Assembly (NCBI GenBank): GCA_029204045.2
Contig: CM055081.1
Location: 1,841,765-1,905,764 of the forward strand
DNA: 64,000 bases
Direction of reading: 5' to 3'
From: Tillandsia leiboldiana
Taxonomy: Eukaryota; Streptophyta; Magnoliopsida; Poales; Bromeliaceae
Shown here: in pieces, positions 11,214 to 22,470 of the stretch
How positions within the stretch are numbered: position 1 is the first letter of the stretch
How the letters are laid out: the number at the start of each line of letters is the position of its first letter
Notes under the pieces: generated by a model
Told to the model about the DNA's origin: nothing
What the model saw: only the letters and a program-made list of their open reading frames with translations
Databases searched by the model: none
Program-made: the position numbers and the translations under genes

Positions 11214-12118
11214 GGGATAATTGCCAATATACCCCTTCAAAATTTATGAAATATTTGAGATACTCATACTTTTTTTTTGGTTTCAAATATATTCCTCTTT
11301 ATATTTCTCTGGTATTCAAAAATATTCTCGCTGTTAGTACCGATTAAATCATTTCAGATTAAATTTCTATCCGAGTTTAAAAAATGTCAAAATATTTTTT
11401 TTGCCCCTCTAATAGTGACAGTAGAAAAATATATTTGAAATAAAAGAAATCAAAATACCTTTTTTTTTATCCTTAGCTTCAGGGTAAATAAAAAAAGTTG
11501 ACCAAGATAGAATAATATATTTGAAATGACTAAATAATAATTTTATAGAGATAATAATTATTCCTAACAGTTTGCTAGCAAAATTTAACTTTATAATTAT
11601 GCTAAATTACAGAAAACTCTTTATAATATTTTGTTTTTTCACTTTGCCTCCCTGTCTTTTAAAAGCCTATATTTTGTCCCATCGTAATTACTGAATTGTC
11701 TTTAGGGGGCAACGGCGTTAACGGATGAGGTAAATTGACGAAAATGCCCTTATCTTATATTGGAGGGAAAAGATAATGGAGGAAAGAAAAAGGGGTTTAG
11801 ATTTATTTCCCGCCATTTTTTAAGGATATTTTGGATATATCTAATAATATTTTTAAAAAAACTGACGGCTTACTCACGGAATCGTGACGGCGGGGATAAA
11901 TGCATATTTTGGTAATTACGAGGGGGCAAAATGTAGCTTTTAAAAGACAGGGAGACAAAGTGAAAAAGCGGGATATTACAGGAGTATTTTCTGTAATTTA
12001 GCCTTATAATTATATTTGAAAAAATTTAAAATATTAAAAAGATATTTTTAATATTAGATTTCTAAACGAGATAAATAAAAAAGTCAGAAATCTTTCAAGA
12101 GTACGTAAGCAATTGCCC
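11214..12118. mobile_element. Mutator-type MITE, interrupted by a second MITE
   Basis: The ends GGGATAATTGCC and GGCAATTGCCC-like (AAGCAATTGCCC) are inverted, with weaker matching further in (TACTC, GAAATATTTGAG against TCAGAAATCTTTCAAGAG). The 9-bp duplication TTTTTGAAA is at 11205-11213 and 12119-12127. A 403-bp MITE of another family lies inside at 11601-12003, so this is the older of the two. No protein is encoded. Confidence 0.75.
11601..12003. mobile_element. Mutator-type MITE (GGCTAAATTACAG family), 403 bp
   Basis: The ends GCTAAATTACAGAAAA and TTTTCTGTAATTTAGCC are inverted. The match runs inward through ATATTTTGT..TTTTCACTTTGCCTCCCTGTCTTTTAAAAGC against its complement near 11935-11985. 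The flanking duplication is TTATAATTAT (11591-11600 and 12004-12013; 9-10 bp). Relatives lie at 42012-42417 and 20375-20758. Confidence 0.85.
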
Positions 12119-12423
12119 TTTTTGAAAGTTGACAACTTCACATAATACACCAAGCAGGTGGATGTGGGACTTTTATCAACCAGCCATTTCCAGTGGATCA
12201 TGTCAGGCAAAACAAACATATTACATTGTTTGTTTTAAATGGTTTATTATACAAAGATATTTGAAATGTCTTTACAATTGCAGTATTTTCAATTTTAATA
12301 TTTAATTTCATAAACATTTTTTAAAAATATTTTTGAAAGCGTAAAATTGGGTCTAACTAGGTTCAGATCAAGTAAAACCTGCTCCCAACTAGAAAAGGTT
12401 TTAGTAGTGTTATCCTATTTTTT

Positions 12424-12869
12424 GGGGATAATTACCTGTGTATCCCTGAAATCTGAAGAAATATCTGATTTATCTCTTTTATTTTTTTCTTTCCAATATA
12501 TCTCTCATACGTTCCACCATTATTAAAAATATCCCTACCGTTTTCCTTTGTTAAGTTAACTAGAGTTAAACTAGAGTTAAATAATAATCGGAGTTGAAAA
12601 CTATCAGATATATCTATTTTGTCCATATCTACCAAAATATTTTAAGGGTATATAAGAAAAGTTGGTTATGGTAGAAGGGTATATTTGAAAGGGCAAAATG
12701 ATAATTTCACACAGATAACGGCAGCTCCAAACGGTACACTAACAGAGTTTAACTTCGGAAGTATTTTGGAAAGAAGTTGGAACGTAAGAAGGGTAGTTTT
12801 AATATTAGCCTTCCAAAAAGGGTAAATCTGAAAACAGAAAAATTTTGAGAGTCATATAGAAAATTGCCC
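12424..12869. mobile_element. Probable MITE related to the 11214-12118 element
   Basis: The left end GGGATAATTACCTGTGTATCCC and right end ending AAAATTGCCC are inverted and resemble the 11214 element. Matches between CAAAATCTG-type and CAGATTT-type phrases extend inward. The candidate duplications agree at only about 7 of 9 positions, so boundaries are approximate. Confidence 0.5.
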
Positions 12870-14306
12870 GTATTCTTTTCATATTATTTTCACACACAAC
12901 TTCACAAATATATAATCTTAGTCCAAGCATCTGCTATTCTGTAAGGTCGTAAATTCGATCACCGCTTTCAACAATATTTAATGAGTGAAATTCACACTAC
13001 TACTACTACTTAAAAAAAAACATCACTAGCTTGCGAACCTCCGTATCTCGGGGGAAAATAGGATGGTAGGTAGAGAAGTTTACAGATTGTCATTTAGCTG
13101 ATGCATCTGGGCAGAAAAAAACAACATGTCACAATGGTTTCATTGAATTGCTGAACTACCCCTAAATACCTGTAGTTGAGAGTTACAAGAGATAAATCTC
13201 TACAATATAAGCCATATGACCTTTGTATTGGATTTTCTACATTTGAAATAATTATAATTATTGTCGACGCGCCGGTTCGGTTGCAGGATATGGCAGCCAA
13301 ATAGAAAAATATATTGAGTTCTGATCTCCTACTGGCAGCTCAACAGACAGACTTGAAGCAGAAGGAAAACTTGCACAAGCAAGCGTCGCAAATAGGAATT
13401 GCATCAACTTAGAAGCTGAGGTACAATTTAGCTTAAAACTGCTAGTAAAATGCCGAGTTAGGAACTCGTAAGGCTAAGTGAATTAGGCCTAATTAGTTAG
13501 CCTAAGTTTCAGATATAGTTAGCTGTACTTGAATACAAAGGTACCCTAAGAAGACAGAGCCTCAGCAGATGTGTTTCCACGGTAATTTTCACGTTGGTAG
13601 TTCTGATTTCTGCTAAATGTTCCTGCCGCTGATCTTTGGCTGCAAACATCGGATCTGTCTTGGTTTCGGTCATTACTTCTTCAAGAAATGAGCTTCGATG
13701 CACGTCATGCCCTTGTTTGCTAGATTTAATAGGCTGCATCTGCCTTCCTAATACCTGCTTTTCGCTTGTCTGAGTTGAGTTTGATTTGGCTCATCTAGTC
13801 TGATCATCTGCACACGGTAAGTTTTTGTCGAAAACAAACTGCTGAGTTACTCATGCACAGACATAATCTAAACGGCGAGATAGCACTTCAGTTTCTCTTC
13901 TCGCATCATTAAACTTTGTTTCAGGGAGTAAGATGCAGGATTAAGAGAAAATGCAAGTAAGAAATAGCGATCCATTGTTAATTTCCGTCAATTTAGAAGC
14001 CAAATCACTTGCGAAAGCCACAAAAATTCCTGCAAAGGGACTCATAATATATACACAAGAACTTGACAGAGCATATGACAAATCAATGGGCAAAATGAAG
14101 TAGAAATTCAAAAGGCACAACTATATCTCTCTGTTATATAAGTTGGGAACCATAGGGAAAATAGATACATTCCATTGTAATTCAACAGCTCACTGATGAA
14201 CACACTACACAGAGAAAGAGATACTAACACTCACAATGAGAAAACATGCATCCACATTAAATTTTTCACCAAATAAAGTTACTTTCCAAGCACATTTCTT
14301 TCTGAA
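12870..14306. other. Flank downstream of the C2 gene; possible exon-like scraps
   Basis: Mostly non-repetitive, moderate-AT DNA that probably includes the 3' untranslated region of the C2 gene close to 14306. Near 12915-12990 a GGTCGTAAATTCGATCACC phrase resembles a tRNA-type B box and could be a SINE remnant. An open plus-strand stretch at about 13324-13420 ends at a GT donor-like site, and a 76-codon hydrophilic minus-strand frame spans 13509-13739. Neither has a recognisable domain, and I cannot assign them to a gene. Confidence 0.4.
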
Positions 14307-15578
14307 TCAGAAAAATGCCCTGCTTCCGTAGAACACTCTGGACCCATCCTTCTTCTTCTTCTTCTCCACATCCAACTTGTTATCATTATTGTTGTTGTTG
14401 TTGTTGTTGCTGCTGGTGCTATTAACAGTACTATTCTGGCTCTGGATTACGACCCCGCGGTCGTCCGACTGCGGGTTGTCGAGATCCATCGGCAGCTTCA
14501 TCTTCGCCAGCGACTCCGTGAACTGCTGCATGCTCTTCATGTACATCTCGACGATCTGCTGCTGCATCACGGCCTGCTCCGCCTCCAGGTTTATGTTCCC
14601 CATCGGCGACTCGAACACCGACCCCAAATCGGCTTTGCGCTCTTTGGAGTCATTCTCGATCTTACTCTCCTTCGCCCCAGGCTTCGAAGTGGGAGTGTCG
14701 GGAGGGTTTCTCTGACTGACATCCGTGGTTGATCCATTAGAAGAAGAATCTACGGCGATCTTCTTGCTCTCATCACTCAGGCTAGTAGTGGTAGAGCAAG
14801 CGAACGAAGAAGGATTGTCGTCAGGAGAATTCGATCTGTCGTTGTTGTCGGCGATCATATCATAGTCGTCGATCGAGGATCCGAGGCGGAGGAAAGGAGC
14901 GGAGGGTCGGGCCGCCGCCGCGGGTGAGCGTGACATGATGTCGAAGTACTCGGCGACCATCTGCCGGTTCTCCTCCGCGGCGGCGACGTCCGGCAGCTCG
15001 AGCTCGATCCGGCGGTAGTCGGCCGGGTCGAGAATGACGACTTCCGAGGTGATGGAGCAGGAGCTGCTGTTGTTGTTATTATTATTATTATTATTACTGC
15101 TGCCGGCGGCAGACGATGCGGCGGCAGCGGAGGCGGTGGAGGGATGACTGTCGAGGGAGAGCGACAGTCTGACGGTGCCGGCGGGGGAGTGGAAGAGGTC
15201 GGTGGAAGACAGCGAGAAGTCCTGCGTGACTCTCTCGCCGTCGGCGTCGGCGACGGAGGAGACGGGCACGAGGGCGAAGCCGAGGAGCTGGTCTTCGAGG
15301 AGGTTCTTGGCGCGGCTGAGCATCCAGATCTCGCACTTGAGGACTGCCGACTGCGGGGAGGCGACCCCGATCGTCAGCAGCTCCTCGAACTGCGGGTTTC
15401 TGCCGCCGGCCGCCGCCACGCGCGTCGACACCGCCTCGTCGGGGCTGCACGTCAGCGACAGCTTCGCGTACACGTCCTGGTTGGCGTAGATGCAGATGTT
15501 GTGGATGCCGCGCGCGTGGTGCACGTACACGCCCAGCTCCACGCCCTCGCCGGACTCCGGATTGTAGAACGAATCCAT
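14307..15578 (-). CDS. C2-domain (CaLB-type) protein, single exon, 423 aa
   Basis: A plant C2-domain protein, probably binding membrane lipid, with or without calcium. The C2 fold covers about residues 11-144: strand GVELGVYVHHARGI, loop 1 YANQDVYAKL (the usual SDPYVKV place), RNPQFEELLTIGV, and EIWMLSRAKNLLEDQLLGFA, where loop 3 has only part of the usual acidic set, so calcium binding is uncertain. An Asn run (about 161-169) follows, then PADYRRIELELPDV and MVAEYFDIMSRSP. After a Ser-rich linker, a conserved Gln/Met-rich helix (about 332-370, LEAEQAVMQQQIVEMYMKSM) precedes a second Asn run and a basic tail ending GSRVFYGSRAFF. The family, from memory, is the Arabidopsis At1g04540/At2g33320-like group. 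The start is the ATG at 15578; the preceding in-frame codon is GTG. The coding sequence is GC-rich, intact and clearly a host gene. Confidence 0.88.
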   Translation of the reverse strand: MDSFYNPESGEGVELGVYVHHARGIHNICIYANQDVYAKLSLTCSPDEAVSTRVAAAGGRNPQFEELLTIGVASPQSAVLKCEIWMLSRAKNLLEDQLLGFALVPVSSVADADGERVTQDFSLSSTDLFHSPAGTVRLSLSLDSHPSTASAAAASSAAGSSNNNNNNNNNSSSCSITSEVVILDPADYRRIELELPDVAAAEENRQMVAEYFDIMSRSPAAAARPSAPFLRLGSSIDDYDMIADNNDRSNSPDDNPSSFACSTTTSLSDESKKIAVDSSSNGSTTDVSQRNPPDTPTSKPGAKESKIENDSKERKADLGSVFESPMGNINLEAEQAVMQQQIVEMYMKSMQQFTESLAKMKLPMDLDNPQSDDRGVVIQSQNSTVNSTSSNNNNNNNNDNKLDVEKKKKKDGSRVFYGSRAFF

Positions 15579-16240
15579 CACACCAACTCTATATTTTAAT
15601 CTCTGTCTCCGCAGTTTTTTTTGCGCGTCTCTCTATCGGAATCAAAGAAGCAAATTGATTAGATTAGAACATGCGGTGAATTGGAATTTGGGTGCGCGGT
15701 GAGGTTGTAGACTTCTGCTTTACACATACTTTTTCCTCTCCTGCATCTTCTTGTGTGCAAGGGCCCAAAGTAGAGTCGGAGATCAATGAGTACTTTTTTT
15801 TCTCTTTTTTTACCCCCTTTTTTTTAAAAAAAAAAAAAAAAAAAAATTATTTTGGGTGCTGTTGGAGTTGGTGTATGCTTGACATTTCAGCCTGAGAGAG
15901 AAATAGAGAGAAGTCAGCTCCACTCATCGAGACAAAGGACCCACTAAAGGGCCCCATTACTGCACTGCAGTTCACCATCCCCACTTTGTTTTGCTTCTCC
16001 TTTTATGCAGGTGTGGCGGTTCAGGTTAACAAGTCATATTTTGTTTGGCAATAGTATTATATTGTTGTGGTGAACATGTAATGTTGATTGACAAGTTGCT
16101 ATGTAAATAGTGGTTAAAAGTAAAAAAACTGTATTGAGATATCTTAACAACTTTTTATTCGAGATTCAGAAGCATCAATGTAGAAGTTTTTACTTTTGAA
16201 TTTCAAATTTTAGTTCAGCTTTCTCCTGGAACAGATATTT

Positions 16241-16280
<40 letters not shown>

Positions 16281-17630
16281 CTCGACCAAATGCTACATAA
16301 AAGTTAGAGCTGCTCAAAATGAAAGCAATAAAAAAAAATTTACATGATTCTCAACAAATTTTCAGAGTTATTATAATTAAATTTTATAATACAATTTAGA
16401 TGACCAGATATTAATGTATCATTATTCTAAAAATAATGTAATAGTATTGTGATTGATGATGCGCTAATAATAAAAATATCACATAACTTTTACATACAAA
16501 TTTAATGAAATAAATTAATTTGGGAGACTTAACTGTTTTAATGTTAAAAGTTGGAGTTTGAGGACTTAAGTGACAACAATATAGTTTTAAGGACTAAGCA
16601 GGTAATTTATCCAAACATTAATCGTACTGTTCCCACGATAATGTCACAAGATGTATGTGTCAATTCACTATTAGATGGGCTCATGTCGCATTCAATTTGC
16701 CTTTTCCTCCATATTGATTGTGTTGAATTAATACTACTGTGTTAAATATAAAATACAAAATGTATAGATTTTTTAGAGCTTAAATTTTTGAAACATTAAT
16801 CATATTTATTTTATACTAATTAATGTGTGATATCAAATCAGTAAATTTTGAGTTCGTCAAAGACAGCGGTATATCTAAGCTAAGTAGGTGAAGTGGGGTC
16901 AACAAGTAAAATAATTTATTATTTATTTATTTTTTTATAATTATAATTTTTTTTTTTTTTTTTTGTTTATATGAATAGTAGATGTTTTGAGCTGTTACAA
17001 TATATAAAAATGTATTTTTCTTATTAATTATATATTTTTAGTTATTTATATTTTTGTTTATTATTGTTTGTAAAAAATAATTATTAATTTTTTTAAAAAA
17101 AAGATTTTGCTGGCTATTGGCATATGATTAATTTTATATAGTTTCTAAAAAACTAATTTATTTATCACTATTTTTTATTAATAAATTAATTAAAAAAATT
17201 TGATGGTATTATCAATAAAACTATATATCGTTTTTATAATATAAAAATACATTCAAAATAATTAAAAATAGTAATAATATATTTTTCTATTTATATATTA
17301 TTAATAATGGATAATTTATTTTTTTATTTTTTAATAATATAATACCGATGGAAAAATACTATTTTTATATTTAAAAAAGAGCGTGCATCTTACACTCATC
17401 TATCTAATTAGTGTCGTGTAAGAACTAGTCCTCCTGCTCCCGCAATAACTTATATTATATATTTATATAAATATTATATATTATATAATATATAAATAAT
17501 ATATTATATTATATAATAATTCAATATATAAATATTATATATTTAATATATTTATTATCTTATATAATATTTTATTTTCTATTATAAGATATATTTTAGA
17601 ATAACATATAATATAAAGAGTTAGGCTGGA
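15579..17630. other. Upstream region of the C2 gene and AT-rich DNA
   Basis: The promoter side of the C2 gene (minus) must lie here. A TATA-like GCATAAAAGG on the minus strand sits near 15997-16008, about 420 bp before the start codon, with a GA-rich tract near 15893-15913. Both are weak evidence. Poly-A (15826-15847) and poly-T (16241-16280) tracts follow. From 16300 on it is AT-rich with no gene; the 64-codon frame at 16551-16745 has no support. Confidence 0.4.
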
Positions 17631-17639
17631 ATAAAATTA

Positions 17640-17945
<306 letters not shown>

Positions 17946-18334
17946 GACCATATTTTTATATTATTTTAATTATTTTTAATAAAATAACTATTACATGAGA
18001 ATAATTTAATTTTTCTAAAATAATAAAATAATTATTTTCGAATTATTCTAGAATTATATAAATAATTATTTTTATTATTTTTTATACTGTTTCACAAAAT
18101 AATAAAAATAATTTTTATTAATTTTATTTATTTCGAAACTAAATAAAATTTTAGAAATATATAAATAATATTGCTTCTGCACATGTAAAACACTTATTAA
18201 AGTAAAAAAAAAAACAACATTGGATCCAGGTGATAATTAGTTTTGAGCTAAAAGTGACTTTTTTTTTTAGAGGAAAAAAAAATTATTATTATTTAGTGCG
18301 TACGAAACATAACACGAGGGAAGTAATTAATTCG

Positions 18335-18503
18335 GAGCAATGCTATATGTACACTTCAAAAAAAGTGTATATTTTACACTCATTTATTTAAGAGTGAAAG
18401 GTCGCTTCATAATTTTTGAAGTGATCCCTCATCACACCTCATCCATTAAATAAGTGAGGTGTATGATGTACATCACAAATGGGGTGTATAAATAGTATTT
18501 TCC
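18335..18503 (+). mobile_element. Hairpin-chain MITE, copy 4 (subfamily C)
   Basis: 169 bp, GAGCAATGCTATATG to AATAGTATTTTCC. The flanks ATTAATTCG (18326-18334) and ATTAATTCC (18504-18512) agree at 8 of 9 bases. The family layout is kept, but the hairpins have different, AT-richer sequences, for example GGTCGCTTC/GAAGTGATCC in the centre and TTACACTC/GAGTG beside it. Confidence 0.75.
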
Positions 18504-18512
18504 ATTAATTCC

Positions 18513-18725
18513 AAAAAAGGTATACATCCTACATTCCAAAAGAGGTGTACATCCTATACCCATCTATCTAAGAGTGAAAGGTTACTTCACAATTTTTGAA
18601 GTGATCCCTCATCACATTCCATCCATTAAATAAATGAGGTGTATGATCCCTCATCACACCACATCCATTAAATGAGTGAGGTGTATGATGTACACCCCAA
18701 ATGGGGTGTACAAATAGTATTTTCC
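18513..18725 (+). mobile_element. Degenerate hairpin-chain MITE (subfamily C)
   Basis: It resembles copy 4 (AAAAGAGGTGTACATCCTATAC at the left, CACCCCAAATGGGGTGTAC then AATAGTATTTTCC at the right). A short internal duplication (ATGATCCCTCATCACA phrase repeated near 18607 and 18648) makes it longer. Its right end abuts copy 5, which shares TTTCCATTA. Confidence 0.6.
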
Positions 18726-18729
18726 ATTA

Positions 18730-18901
18730 GAGCAATGCTACATGTACACCCCAAAGGGGTGTACATCATACATCTCCACCATTTTAATGGTGACGATATT
18801 TTTTACGTGTCACATCAAGTGACCCATCATCACACCCCCACCCTTAAATGGGTGGGGGTGTGAGATGTACACCCCTTACGGGTATATACATAGCATTTTC
18901 C
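18730..18901 (+). mobile_element. Hairpin-chain MITE, copy 5 (subfamily A)
   Basis: 172 bp with five hairpins and a perfect 9-bp duplication TTTCCATTA (18721-18729 and 18902-18910). The duplicated target is the end of an older subfamily C copy, so it inserted into or next to a relative. Confidence 0.9.
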
Positions 18902-18910
18902 TTTCCATTA

Positions 18911-19260
18911 ATTCTAAAAGAGATGTACATCCTACACTCCAAAAGAGATGTACATATTACACTCACCTATCTAAGAGTGAAAGGTCACTTCACAATTTTT
19001 AAAGTGATCCATTAAATAAATGAAATATATAATAGGAAAATGCTAGATGTACACCCCAAATGGGGTGTACATCTTACACCCACCCCATCCTAGGGGTGGG
19101 TGAATTCCACTCGTCACATCGAGTGACGAGTGGATGAATACCCACCCTAGGATGGGTGGGTGTAGGATGTACACCCCATTTGGGGGTGTACACCTAGCAC
19201 TCCTCTATATAATATACATCTCAAATAAAATATACAAATAGTATTTTTTATTAATTCCTA
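18911..19260 (+). mobile_element. Degenerate hairpin-chain MITE interrupted by copy 6
   Basis: The left part (AGATGTACATCCTACACTCC ... AAAGTGATCC, 18911-19034) and right part (ATACATCTCAAATAAAATAT ... AATAGTATTTTTTATT, 19206-19260) form one subfamily C copy once the 171-bp insertion at 19035-19205 and its target duplication are set aside. Confidence 0.6.
19035..19205 (+). mobile_element. Hairpin-chain MITE, copy 6 (subfamily B)
   Basis: 171 bp, GGAAAATGCTAGATGTACAC to CCTAGCACTCCTC, with the perfect duplication TATATAATA (19026-19034 and 19206-19214). The hairpins differ in sequence from subfamily A but occupy the same places: GTACACCCC/GGGGTGTAC, CACCCC/GGGGTG, CCACTCGTCAC/GTGACGAGTGG in the centre, CCCACCC/GGGTGGG, and the outer pair again. 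Confidence 0.9.
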
Positions 19261-19542
19261 CCCTCCCTCGTTATACCCTTTTTGAACATCGCATCCGCAA
19301 TAAAAGTTATAATAATAATAATAAAACGACGCAGGTTTGGTTGCGCAACACATGACGTACGCTGCCCCCCACCTTTTCGCCGACCTGGAACGGTACCTTG
19401 ACACCCTCCATTTCTTCCTACTTTGTGGCGGGAATATTACAACTTTATCACTCGAAGATTCAGAATTTACATGTATATATATATATGTGCGTTTATATTA
19501 TAGAGCCAATTTCTTATCTTGTATTACGAATTTTTCTATAAG

Positions 19543-20278
19543 TGAAATGCTTTCTATACACTTTTAACGGAATGTACATTTTACATTCCATTTATGTAAG
19601 AATTGGGTGAATTTTACTTATCATATCAAAATGACCAGTAAAAAAAGCTCCATCCTTGAATGCGTGGGATGTGCATCATACACCCCATTTTGAGATGTAT
19701 GTGTTAGGGGTGCCAATCTAGCTCGCTGTTCGCGAGCCAGCTCGTGTTCAGCTCGAAATGAGCTCGAGAGCGAATCGCTCATTTAGTAAACGAGCCGAAC
19801 ACGAGCCAAATTTTTTCAGCTCGCTCGTGTTCGGCTCGATAACAGCTCGAATACATATATATTATATATATATTATTTATAATGATATATATAATATAAA
19901 GTTTTATTATTTAATTTTTATTCTAACTTAAATATAAAATCCAACTTCCTTATAAAGAGATTAAATTATAAAAAAACTCATTTATTTATGCTGAGATAAA
20001 TATTTTTAAAAATATTAAAAATATTAAATTATTGGAATTAATTTTTTGATCATTTGGATTAAAAATCAACAATAATAATTATTTATGACTTAATTATTTG
20101 ATTAAGAGTTTAATTATTATTTTTTTTTAACTTTACATTTAATAATGGGAAAGAAAATCTAACTTGTTGTTCGTGAGCCAGCTCGTGTTCGGTTCGTTAA
20201 TAAACGAGCCGAACACGAGTCGGCCCAGCTCACTCGTGTTCGGCTTGTTGACATCCCTAGTATATGTAGTAGCACTGC
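19543..20278 (+). mobile_element. Old hairpin-chain MITE (subfamily B-like), split by a hAT element
   Basis: The left part (19543-19704) reads like a decayed subfamily B copy (TGAAATGCTTTCTATACAC, GAATGTACATTTTACATTCC). It resumes after the hAT insertion as ATGTAGTAGCACTGC at 20264-20278. Flanks TTCTATAAG and TTCTATAAA agree at 8 of 9 bases, which supports these ends. Confidence 0.6.
19705..20259 (+). mobile_element. Non-autonomous hAT-type element, 555 bp
   Basis: The inverted ends are TAGGGGTGCCAA and TTGACATCCCTA. Many GAGCTCG/CGAGC words follow inside both ends, a well-known look of plant hAT elements. The 8-bp flanks GTATGTGT (19697-19704) and GTATATGT (20260-20267) agree at 7 of 8 bases, the length expected for hAT. 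The middle is AT-rich and codes for nothing. Confidence 0.75.
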
Positions 20279-20374
20279 TTCTATAAATATCGTGCGTTTA
20301 TATTAGTTTTTTTTTTGTGCGTGCACACTGTTAACATTGATTCAACACGAATTTATAGCACATTTTATTGAAAA

Positions 20375-20758
20375 TGTTAAATTACATAAAACTCTATATA
20401 TATAAATATCTGTTTATTTATTTATTTATTTATTTTGACTTTTAAAAATTCATATTTTATTCTCTCAAAAATTCAAGTTAATGCATTTAGTCCCCTCCGT
20501 CACGATTCCGTCAAAATTCCGTCAATTTCTTATAATTTATACGAAAAATATTATTGAAACGGCAAAAATACATTAAAAACTATTTTTTTTTCTTTATAGA
20601 ACAACCAAGGGCAATATGATTATTTCATCATCTTTGTTAACACCGTAACTCTTGAAAATATTTTCTGATATTTTAAGAGGGTAAAATATAAATTTTTAAA
20701 AATTATGAGAAAAGGTGAAAAAGCGAGTATTTATAAGAAGATTTTCTGTATTTTAGCC
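20375..20758. mobile_element. Mutator-type MITE (GGCTAAATTACAG family), degenerate
   Basis: The ends TGTTAAATTACATAAAA and TTTTCTGTATTTTAGCC match the 11601 and 42012 elements. The inner phrases CGTCACGATTCCGTC and GAAAAAGCGAGTATTT also recur. The flanks TATTGAAAA and TATTAAAAA agree at 8 of 9 bases. A TTTA tetranucleotide tract has grown in its left arm (about 20411-20434). Confidence 0.7.
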
Positions 20759-21144
20759 TATTAAAAAATTATACACTTTATTTTATTTTATTTTATATAA
20801 TAAAATTTTTGATCTTTTAATGAATACAAATATATTTTTTTGAATAATACAAATAAATTATGTATGGTGTGATATTTCTTTCCTTAAAATATATAAATTA
20901 TCAATAAAAATTTTATCAATTTCTATTTATATGAAAAATATAATAATATTTTAATAAAATTAATATTTTATATATAATAAATATATATTTTTATATTAAT
21001 AATACTATATCGATCTTATTAGCGGTCCCATGCCGTGTCGCTGTTCTAAATTTTAAATTTAGAAAGTTGCTTAGTCACCACGCCTGAATCGTGTGATGTC
21101 CCATGTTTCATTTCTGTATCCGTGTCCGTAACGCCTAGATTTTT

Positions 21145-21655
21145 TATATATTCTCAAAAATAAATTATATTTTTTTGTTCTCAAATAGTGTGATATTTTA
21201 GTTCTCGAACTTTAATTCGTTATGATTTTTGACACAAATTATAAGGTGCGTAACATTTTAGTCTTCAAACTTTAATTAATTTCTAGCTCAAACTATGAGA
21301 TATGTGATATTTTAGTTCTTAAATTTTTTAAATTTTTGCAATTAAGTTTTACAATATAATTTTTTAAAAAATAAATATTAATAAATTACTAATATCGAAA
21401 TAATGTAGTCTCATCTTCAAGTTGGATATTGCTATAATTCAGCAAATTTGAAAATTAAAATGTCACATACTTCATAATTCAAAGTAGAAATTATAACTAA
21501 TTAAAGTATGAGGACTAAATTGTCACACGCTTTAAATTTGAATCAAAAGTCATAATGAATTAAAGGCCGATAACTGAAATTTCACTTTTTTTTTGGGGAC
21601 CAAAAATGTAATTTAATTTTAATCTTGAGAAATATTTATCTTTCAAATATATCTC
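21145..21655. mobile_element. Foldback element with repeated units in its arms
   Basis: The left arm (about 21150-21335) carries three direct units of roughly 60 bp sharing GTGATATTTTAGTTCTCGAA and CTTTAATT. The right arm (about 21440-21650) carries the complementary units (AAATTGTCACACGCTTTAAA, AATTAAAGTATGAGGACTAA). The outer tips match as CTCAAAAATAAATTATATTT against AATTTAATTTTAATCTTGAG. The ends and duplication are not resolved. Confidence 0.55.
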
Positions 21656-21789
21656 AGTTTTTAAATCTACTATTCTAAAATCCAAAAACTCCTTTATAAA
21701 CCCTGAGGGCATGTGTATATCGAAAAGAATAGGTTGCACTCATTTTCTTTATTTTTTTTATTTTTTATTTTTTGTATTCTTTTTTTTTT

Positions 21790-22470
21790 GTCATGTCCCG
21801 AGTTACAACGAAAATTCGAGCTTGCCAATAAATTCGCTGCATACACGAAAAGCTTTGTATATATGAATTATCTAACATGCAAAAACAACATGTACAAGAA
21901 GTCCTAAGAGGCTATAACTAGCCGATGCCAGAGCTAGAAAAAAAATAACTACTAGAAGAAAATAAAATACAATAAAATCGTCCTCACCAATTTAATATGT
22001 AGAATACGCTATCACGAAAAGTTAGCCTTTATTGGGACTTATGCTAGCAAAGTTGGTATGGGAAAAGGAGACAAAACTAACCCACAATTCCCTTGTCTTA
22101 ATCAAATGCAACAACAAATACAGAAGGCTTTATAAAAAGATCAACAACAAAGTACTTGAGAACTACTAAACAAGTAGTTCTCAGTAGGTACCGTCGCCGA
22201 TGACAACGATCTATCCACTATATATACTAGAGGCATAAAAGAAATAGATAATCAACTAAACAACAGAATAAATATGCAAGCTGGAATGAAATTTCATAGC
22301 TACTATGTTTCTATACTACAGATGCTCAAGAGAAAACTGATGAATTTATATGTATGTTTTAACTAACTATCGGGTGCTCACAATTATTATTATCCAATCT
22401 CACCGACCGCATCAAGGGTCCGGTCAAACTTACGCCTATCTACTGTCACGGCACAACCTTTTCAGGTGGA
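21790..22470 (-). mobile_element. Gypsy-type LTR fragment (3' portion)
   Basis: On the minus strand it ends CGGGACATGACA at 21790, like the other LTR ends here. It contains GGCGACGGTACCTACTGAGA, then a perfect 10-bp stem-loop at 22158-22182 in the same place as in the 2162-4862 LTR. The upstream LTR part and TATA region are missing. No coding frame is credible. Confidence 0.5.

Noticed and set aside
12915..12990. tRNA-derived SINE
   Set aside because: Only a B-box-like phrase is seen. There is no clear A box, tail or flanking duplication, so it is mentioned only inside the regional entry.
15094..15599. Open frames on both strands inside the C2 gene
   Set aside because: Shadows of the GC-rich C2 coding sequence. 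Only the 14307-15578 frame has a C2 domain pattern.
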